From NCBI GenBank assembly GCA_001898995.1, contig MKVZ01000017.1:124157-178205 (forward strand): a stretch of DNA of 54,049 nt, given 5' to 3'. Every line of letters begins with the position of its first letter. The stretch's first letter is position 1. The position numbers and the translations under genes were made by a program. A model generated the notes under the pieces. It did not search any database, was not told the DNA's origin, and worked only from the letters and a program-made list of their open reading frames with translations. This DNA is from Rhizobiales bacterium 63-22. GTDB taxonomy: Bacteria; Pseudomonadota; Alphaproteobacteria; Rhizobiales; Rhizobiaceae. Below, piece by piece: positions 48,710 to 54,049 of the stretch.

Positions 48710-51448
48710 TCAGAAGAAGCTCTTTTTCGTCCACCAGCCCGAACGCTTGGGCTTCTGGTCCTCACTCTCGCTGGACGAGGTGACGACAGGCTCGGCGGGT
48801 TTTTGCGGTTCTTCAACGATGGTAGCCGGTGCGCTTTCGGTCGCGCTTTCCGCTTCATCCGGGAGCGCAGGGGCTTCCGTCTGCTCGGCGACCGCTTTGG
48901 AGGTGCGGCGCTTCGGCTTCTCAGTTACCGCCTGCGCGGCCGCTTCGTCAGCCTTCTTGCCGGCACGGGGTTTGCGCGCGGGTTTCGCCGGCTTTTCCTC
49001 CGCATCGGCGGCGACCGTCTCGACGGAAGCCTCCTCGCTCTTCGCGCTCTTGCGGGCACGCGGTTTGCGTGCGGGCTTGGCCGGTTCGACCTCTGCTTCA
49101 ACCGTCTCGACGACCTCGACCGCTTCGACGCCGGGCGCTTCCGCTTCCACAGTTACGGCCTCTTCCACGACTTCCGGCATGACGGGCGTATAGCCGACGA
49201 ATTCCGGATCGGGCACCTTCGCGGTGCGCACTTCGTCCTCGCGGCGGTTCTTGCGCCCACCGCGGCGGCCCCGACGGCGCTTCTTGCGGCGTTCTTCCTC
49301 GCTTGCGGACAGGTCCGACCGGGATTCGGACGATTCGTCGCCTTCATCTTCCTCGCCGGCGCTTTCCGAAATGCTTTCATCCGCTACGGCCTGCTCGCGG
49401 TCATCGCGATCCCGACCGCCACGACGCCGGCGCCGGCGCCGGCGCTTGCGGTCGCTGTCCTCGCGGCTCTCGCCGTCGGCCCGGGTTTCTTCTTCCTCGT
49501 TCTCGTCCTCTTCGGCGGGAATTTCGGGGTCTTCTATATCGTCCTCGATATAGGCCATGGGCTGCACGGGCTGCGGCGCGACCGGGCGGGTCGAGGGCGC
49601 GCCCTTGTCGATGGCGAAGTGCTGGTGGCCGACACTGTCGTCAGCGTCGATGCTGATGGCGACGCCGAAACGATTTTCGAGATCGGCAAGCACCTGACGC
49701 TTGTGGTTGAGGACATAAAGCGCCGACGCCGCCGGCGTGCGCACGGTAATGTCGAAGCCCGAATGGCGCAGCAGATAGTCCTCGATGCCGCGGATGATAT
49801 GCAGCGCCATGGAGGAATCCGAGCGGATGTGGCCGGTGCCGCCGCAAAGCGGGCAGACCTGCATGGTGCTTTCCAACACCGAGGCGCGGATGCGCTGGCG
49901 CGACATTTCCAGAAGGCCGAAATGCGAGATACGGCCGACCTGTATGCGGGCACGGTCGTCCTTCAGGCAATCCTTGAGCCGCTTCTCGACGGCGCGATTG
50001 TTGCGCTTTTCCTCCATGTCGATGAAATCGACCACGATCAGGCCGGCGAGGTCGCGCAGGCGCAATTGCCGCGCCACTTCCTCCGCCGCTTCCAGATTGG
50101 TCTGGAGCGCGGTGTCCTCAATGGAATGCTCGCGCGTCGAGCGGCCCGAATTGACGTCGATCGCCACCAGCGCTTCCGTCTGGTTGATGATCAGATAGCC
50201 GCCGGATTTCAGCGTTACCTGCGGCAAGAGCATGCGGTCAAGCTGCGCTTCAACGCCGTGGCGGGTGAAGATCGGCACCTGATCGCGGTAGGGCTGCACC
50301 ACCTTGGCATGGCTCGGCATGAGCATGCGCATGAAGTCCTTGGCCTCGCGGTAGCCGTTATCGCCGGAGACCAGAATCTCGCCGATATCCTTGTTGTAGA
50401 GGTCGCGGATCGAGCGCTTGATGAGGCTGCCTTCCTCGTAGACGAGGGCCGGCGCCGTCGATTGCAGCGTCAGCGTGCGCACGTTTTCCCACAGGCGCAT
50501 CAGATATTCGTAGTCGCGCTTCACTTCCGCCTTGGTGCGGTTGGCGCCGGCGGTGCGCAGGATCACGCCCATGCCCTGCGGCACTTCGAGTTCCTTGACG
50601 ATCTCCTTGAGGCGCTTGCGGTCCTGCGGGCTGACGATCTTGCGCGAAATGCCGCCGCCGCGCGCCGTGTTCGGCATGAGGACGGAATAGCGGCCGGCGA
50701 GCGACAGATAGGTCGTCAGCGCCGCGCCTTTGTTGCCGCGCTCTTCCTTGACCACCTGCACCAGCAGGATCTGGCGGCGCTTGATGACTTCCTGAATATT
50801 GTACTGGCGGCGCAGATTGCGGCTGTGCGTCGGCAATTCCTCCAGCGCATCCTCCGAGCCGACCGATTCGACCATGTCCTCTTCGTTCTCGACTTCGACT
50901 TCGTCCTCGTCGCCGTTTTCGACCGGCTCGGAGATCACGTCGCCGCCATGGACGAGCGCGGAGGCCGGCGTGCCGGGCACGTAATTCTCGAAGGCCGGAC
51001 CGACCGGCTCCGCCGCCGGCAGGCCGTCGTCGGAAGCGGAAGCCTGCGCATCGCCGTTGCGCTCGTCCCGGCGTCCGCCACGGCGGCGGTTGCGCCGTCC
51101 CCGGTCCGAACGATCATTGCCGCGCGGGCGCGGCTCGTCCTCGTCGTCCTCGGCGCGGGCGGCCTTGGCCTCCGCTTCCAGAAGGGCGATACGGTCGGCG
51201 ACCGGAATCTGGTAATAATCGGGATGGATTTCCGAGAAGGCGAGGAAGCCGTGGCGGTTGCCGCCATATTCCACGAAGGCGGCCTGGAGCGACGGCTCCA
51301 CGCGCGTCACCCGCGCCAGATAGATATTGCCTTTAAGCTGCTTCTTGTGTTCCGACTCGAAGTCGAATTCTTCAATCTTGCTGCCGCGCGTGACGATGAC
51401 GCGGGTCTCCTCCGGGTGGGAGGCATCGATAAGCATTTTGTTGGACAT
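48710..51448 (-). CDS. rne: Ribonuclease E
   Basis: 912 residues from MSNKMLIDASHPEETRVIVT. The S1 domain (FESEHKKQLKGNIYLARVTR, FVEYGGNRHGFLAFSEIHPD) is split by an acidic/basic insertion of about 120 residues (DDEDEPRPRGNDRSDRGRRN), as in other alphaproteobacterial RNase E. The catalytic core has YLIINQTEALVAIDVNSGRS, DLAGLIVVDFIDMEEKRNNR and the Zn-link CPLCGGTGH that joins monomers. The C-terminal 300 residues are disordered with Arg-rich (KRRRRRRRRGGRDRDDREQA) and Ala/Val/Glu-rich blocks, ending WWTKKSFF, the degradosome scaffold region. It starts mRNA decay and rRNA/tRNA processing. Confidence 0.97.
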   Translation of the reverse strand: MSNKMLIDASHPEETRVIVTRGSKIEEFDFESEHKKQLKGNIYLARVTRVEPSLQAAFVEYGGNRHGFLAFSEIHPDYYQIPVADRIALLEAEAKAARAEDDEDEPRPRGNDRSDRGRRNRRRGGRRDERNGDAQASASDDGLPAAEPVGPAFENYVPGTPASALVHGGDVISEPVENGDEDEVEVENEEDMVESVGSEDALEELPTHSRNLRRQYNIQEVIKRRQILLVQVVKEERGNKGAALTTYLSLAGRYSVLMPNTARGGGISRKIVSPQDRKRLKEIVKELEVPQGMGVILRTAGANRTKAEVKRDYEYLMRLWENVRTLTLQSTAPALVYEEGSLIKRSIRDLYNKDIGEILVSGDNGYREAKDFMRMLMPSHAKVVQPYRDQVPIFTRHGVEAQLDRMLLPQVTLKSGGYLIINQTEALVAIDVNSGRSTREHSIEDTALQTNLEAAEEVARQLRLRDLAGLIVVDFIDMEEKRNNRAVEKRLKDCLKDDRARIQVGRISHFGLLEMSRQRIRASVLESTMQVCPLCGGTGHIRSDSSMALHIIRGIEDYLLRHSGFDITVRTPAASALYVLNHKRQVLADLENRFGVAISIDADDSVGHQHFAIDKGAPSTRPVAPQPVQPMAYIEDDIEDPEIPAEEDENEEEETRADGESREDSDRKRRRRRRRRGGRDRDDREQAVADESISESAGEEDEGDESSESRSDLSASEEERRKKRRRGRRGGRKNRREDEVRTAKVPDPEFVGYTPVMPEVVEEAVTVEAEAPGVEAVEVVETVEAEVEPAKPARKPRARKSAKSEEASVETVAADAEEKPAKPARKPRAGKKADEAAAQAVTEKPKRRTSKAVAEQTEAPALPDEAESATESAPATIVEEPQKPAEPVVTSSSESEDQKPKRSGWWTKKSFF

Positions 51449-51713
51449 ACTTGTCTTTCCTGCCGGCATGACGACGCAAACCGCGCGCGCCGGACGAAGC
51501 CACTGGGGCCCCCGGTCTGCTCATGCTGCGTCTGCCGGATGGTTCTGGGTTCGCCGGAACGAAAGCCGCCGCCTCTACGCGCGACGGCCTTGCGGCGGTC
51601 ACGGTCTTCAGGCTGGCGATGGTCAGTCTTGCTTGACCCATATCTGTTCCGAACGAAACGACCTCATATATGGCCCGGAAAAGCCGGGCCGACCTGTTTG
51701 CTCTTCGAGAGCG

Positions 51714-51739
51714 TTAGAGCGACACGAGGGACGCTCTAA
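51714..51739. repeat. Intergenic palindrome TTAGAGCG-N10-CGCTCTAA
   Basis: Perfect 8-bp arms separated by ten bases. I recall similar GAATTTAGAGCG-type elements scattered in Brucella and rhizobial intergenic DNA. Here it lies in the upstream region of rne. Confidence 0.6.
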
Positions 51740-52130
51740 ATTCATCAGTTCACACACCCGATATCGCCCTGAAAGCCGGATAACCGCTTTCGGGCCGGTG
51801 CGGTGGCGGCAGCGCGTAACCATGCGCAGTCAGCCGATCAAAACGAGCGGAGGCCTGGGGGCACATCTCCGCTGAATTCTGTGCCGGTCCTGGGACAGCG
51901 CGATCATGCTGCTGCCTTTGCTGTCATTTCCGCCCGTCCGCTTCGCAAACCGGCAAACGATTCTGACAGTTACCCGTGACCTACTTTAAGCTTTTATGGC
52001 CTCATGGCGGGGATGACAAGCACCAATATCGTCTGAATATTGCCGCGCGCTTTCATCGCAATTTCGCCCAAAGCGCCATTTAGCTGTTTATCGCCGCTCC
52101 GCGCGTGCGCATCCGGTGTCCAATTCTCCA

Positions 52131-52136
52131 TATAAT
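52131..52136 (+). promoter_or_regulatory. Candidate -10 box of the amidase gene
   Basis: A perfect TATAAT 196 bp before the amidase start codon. The region where a -35 should be (52108-52113) is a poor match, so this is only a candidate. Confidence 0.35.
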
Positions 52137-52332
52137 GCGGGAATCGGGCCAAATACAGGATCGGCATGGAAATCTTTCGTTAACCATGGTTCTGTACGGG
52201 TGTCTCATGGAAGCATATGCGGCGGGCAGGCCGCGCCGCGCGAACATCACTTTCTTCGACGCCGCCCTGTCCAGATCGATCCGCCTGTTCAAGCCAGATG
52301 GGCCGAACGGGCCGAACGGAATGTGATGGCCG

Positions 52333-53616
52333 ATGTCTTTGCGACGCACTGAAAACGGGAGCGGAAATGGCGGCACGGCGTGGCCGGACCCATGGCGCCC
52401 GATCGTGCTTGCTGTGCTTCTCTGCCTTTCCCTGTTCGGGACGCTGCCCGCATCCGCCGCCGGAACGGGCGCGGCATCGCATGCCGCATCGCTCACCGCG
52501 CTGACCTTTCGCATGGCGGGCGACGACCTGCGCATGCGCATGGTGATCATGTTCGACCGCAAGCCGGACTATTCGACGCTCATTTTCGGCAATCCATACC
52601 GTTTTGTGATCGATCTGCCGGAGACGCGCTTCGGTTTCGACCGCAACAGCCTTGCGGCACGCGGCCTCGTGCAGCAGGTGCGCTACGGCATGGCGGGCAA
52701 GGGGCGTTCGCGCCTCATCCTCACGCTGCGCGGACCGTTCAAGATCGAGGATATGCGCGTTCTCAAGAACGAGAACGAACCCGGCTACAGGCTGGTAGCC
52801 GACATGGTGGCGACGTCCGACAACGACTTCGTTCAGCAACTGAAGGGACCGGCGCTGCTTGCGAGTGCTGCGGTGAGCGGCGACAAGTCCGTCACGTCGG
52901 CCGTGCCGAAACATGTCTTTACCGTCATGATCGATCCGGGCCATGGCGGCATCGACAGCGGCGCGGAAAGCCCGACCGGCATCAAGGAAAAGGATCTGAC
53001 GCTGGCCTTCGGGAAGGAGTTGCGCGACCGCCTGATGCAGGAACCCGATATCAAGGTGCTGATGACGCGCAGCGACGACACCTATCTGCGCCTTTCCGAG
53101 CGGGTCCGGCTCGCCCGCCAGCACGACGCGGACCTGTTCATCTCCATCCATGCCGACACGATCAACCAGGCCGACATTCGCGGTGCCACCGTCTATACGA
53201 TTTCCGACAAGGCGTCGGATGCCGTCGCGAAAGCCATGGCCGACCGCGAGAACAGATCGGACAGCCTGGGCGGCGCTGTGGCTCCGGTGGCGCAGCCGGA
53301 AGTGGCCGACATATTGCAGGATCTGACGCGGCGCGAGACGCATAATTTCTCGCTGAGCTTCGCGGAGAAGGTGATCAACCACCTCGAGCAGGGAAAGATC
53401 AACCTCACCAGCCATCCGCACCGCTTCGCCGGTTTTCAGGTGCTGCGCTCGCCGGACGTGCCTTCGGTGCTGATCGAGATGGGCTATCTTTCCAACCCGG
53501 ACGACATAAAGCTGATCACCGATCCGAAATGGCGCAGGAAGCTTGCCGACGAACTGGCGCTCGCCGTGGTGTCGTTCGAGAAGATGCGGCAGCCGGCAGT
53601 CGTTTCCAACCGCTGA
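52333..53616 (+). CDS. amiC: N-acetylmuramoyl-L-alanine amidase with AMIN domain
   Basis: 427 residues from MSLRRTENGSGNGGTAWPDP. A signal peptide (PIVLAVLLCLSLFGTLPASA) ends near ASA-A. The AMIN domain (about 55-150; TALTFRMAGDDLRMRMVIMF, YRFVIDLPETRFGF) targets septal peptidoglycan. The Amidase_3 domain has FTVMIDPGHGGIDSGAESPT with the zinc His, Glu in GIKEKDLTLAFGKELRDRL, LFISIHADTINQADIRGATV with the second His, and VPSVLIEMGYLSNPDDIKLI with the catalytic Glu. It cleaves the stem peptide from MurNAc during cell separation. The paralogue label amiC is by domain layout. Confidence 0.93.
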   Translation: MSLRRTENGSGNGGTAWPDPWRPIVLAVLLCLSLFGTLPASAAGTGAASHAASLTALTFRMAGDDLRMRMVIMFDRKPDYSTLIFGNPYRFVIDLPETRFGFDRNSLAARGLVQQVRYGMAGKGRSRLILTLRGPFKIEDMRVLKNENEPGYRLVADMVATSDNDFVQQLKGPALLASAAVSGDKSVTSAVPKHVFTVMIDPGHGGIDSGAESPTGIKEKDLTLAFGKELRDRLMQEPDIKVLMTRSDDTYLRLSERVRLARQHDADLFISIHADTINQADIRGATVYTISDKASDAVAKAMADRENRSDSLGGAVAPVAQPEVADILQDLTRRETHNFSLSFAEKVINHLEQGKINLTSHPHRFAGFQVLRSPDVPSVLIEMGYLSNPDDIKLITDPKWRRKLADELALAVVSFEKMRQPAVVSNR

Positions 53617-53931
53617 CGATGGCTACAGAGCCGGAACCGGCTGAAAAAAGGGCCTGAAACACAGGCCGCGGATAAGATGCAGCAGGGCAACAGTTGTGTG
53701 TATTTTTGTCGCGCCGTCAAAAGTGCCGGTGTTTAATTGATAAAAAAGCGTAAACGACCTTGCCTTTGTCGCATTTGCTGGTCACTAAGCTGGCCGTTGG
53801 TCGCGGAGCGCGCGGCGTGAATCGGCGCAACAGGCGTAATCAAGGGTTGGGCTGTTATCGGCCGCCGGGCTTGGCGGCGGGCGGCCCCATGGCCTATTAT
53901 GCGAATGATCTGAAGGCAGGATTCTGCATAG
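53617..53931. other. Intergenic region between amidase and penicillin-binding protein genes
   Basis: About 315 bp, no gene. AGCCGG/CCGGCT followed by a run GAAAAAA (about 53631-53647) and GGCCTG/CAGGCC (about 53653-53669) form two small hairpins after the amidase stop, the first with terminator-like symmetry. Further on the sequence is AT-richer near 53735-53755 and may hold the next promoter, which I cannot place. Confidence 0.45.
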
Positions 53932-54049
53932 ATGGTAAGGCTTATCGGATATTTCTTCGGTATCGGAACGGTGCTGATGCTCCTTGTGGCGGCCGGCGTC
54001 GCCCTTTATGTCGGGAATCTGACCAAGGAACTGCCCAATTACGAAGTGC
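53932..54049 (+). CDS. mrcA: Penicillin-binding protein 1A, N-terminus only
   Basis: The ATG at 53932 opens a frame that runs out of the window after 39 codons: MVRLIGYFFGIGTVLMLLVA, then AGVALYVGNLTKELPNYEV. A short basic tip, one membrane anchor and the segment NLTKELPNYEVL are the usual start of class A PBPs of the 1A type in rhizobia, bifunctional glycosyltransferase/transpeptidases that build peptidoglycan. The order amidase then mrcA is also typical in this group. No catalytic domain is visible within the window, so the call rests on the N-terminus and context. Confidence 0.8.
   Translation, partial: MVRLIGYFFGIGTVLMLLVAAGVALYVGNLTKELPNYEV

Larger units (their letters stand above)
51449..52332. 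other. Long divergent intergenic region, rne / amidase
   Basis: About 880 bp. No gene is convincing on either strand. It contains a GC hairpin GGCCCGG/CCGGGCC at 51672-51690 and an inverted repeat TTAGAGCG (51714-51721) with CGCTCTAA (51732-51739), of a kind met in alphaproteobacterial intergenic DNA. The minus-strand part probably forms a long rne 5' untranslated leader, where RNase E autoregulation would act. The plus-strand part holds a TATAAT at 52131. Confidence 0.6.

Noticed and set aside
48803..51739. A 978-codon open frame on the plus strand opposite rne
   Set aside because: It is antisense to a well-conserved RNase E gene in GC-rich DNA, where the opposite strand often stays open. 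The product is Arg/Ala/Gly-rich with no domain, and no ribosome binding site supports it.

Overview
Organism. The right third of the window (about 38.7-54 kb) carries a conserved alphaproteobacterial chromosomal gene order: tig, gatB, a GNAT acetyltransferase, an NDUFA12-type complex I subunit, a DUF2155 protein, then dsbA-aroQ-accB-accC-aat on the minus strand, an aminotransferase, rne, an AMIN-type amidase and the start of a class A penicillin-binding protein. Gene content and protein style point to Brucellaceae (Brucella/Ochrobactrum group) in the Hyphomicrobiales. This is recognition from memory, not a database match.

Prophage. From base 1 to about 38.3-38.6 kb the window holds most of a siphovirus-type (HK97-like) temperate prophage. 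Its left end lies outside the window. Layout: (a) a leftward early operon of small overlapping genes (1-2192); (b) a lambda-like immunity region (2.28-3.48 kb) with a self-cleaving S24/LexA-type repressor, a divergent Cro-like gene, and six copies of a 14-bp operator near CGGGATATATCCCG, three on each side of the repressor; (c) a phage tRNA with CAT anticodon next to a 64-bp direct repeat that brackets one minus-strand gene; (d) a tightly overlapping rightward early operon (4.4-13.2 kb) with a CII-like regulator, a GapR homologue, a ParB/MT-A70 fusion methylase, a PD-(D/E)XK-like nuclease, a DUF4406 enzyme, a C5 cytosine methylase, a replication initiator with origin-like repeats inside its gene, and a NusG-like antiterminator; (e) a structured non-coding block, an HNH endonuclease, a putative cos region and the packaging/head/tail genes (13.4-31.1 kb), including a tail-chaperone -1 frameshift; (f) a tail spike, and an AT-rich methyltransferase cargo gene on the opposite strand; (g) a lysis cassette (holin, SAR endolysin, overlapping spanins); (h) a second leftward regulatory operon under a twin-palindrome promoter; (i) a serine recombinase and two small genes beside the presumed attR.

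How it works together. The repressor should shut both early operons through the two triple operators and be released by RecA-stimulated self-cleavage. The right early operon supplies replication and DNA modification and ends in the NusG paralogue, which is well placed to let RNA polymerase read through the hairpins before the late genes. The serine recombinase next to tig would carry out integration and excision.

Limits. Functions come from reading motifs and remembered families. No alignment, fold or tRNA program was run, and the exact attR and cos sites are inferred.
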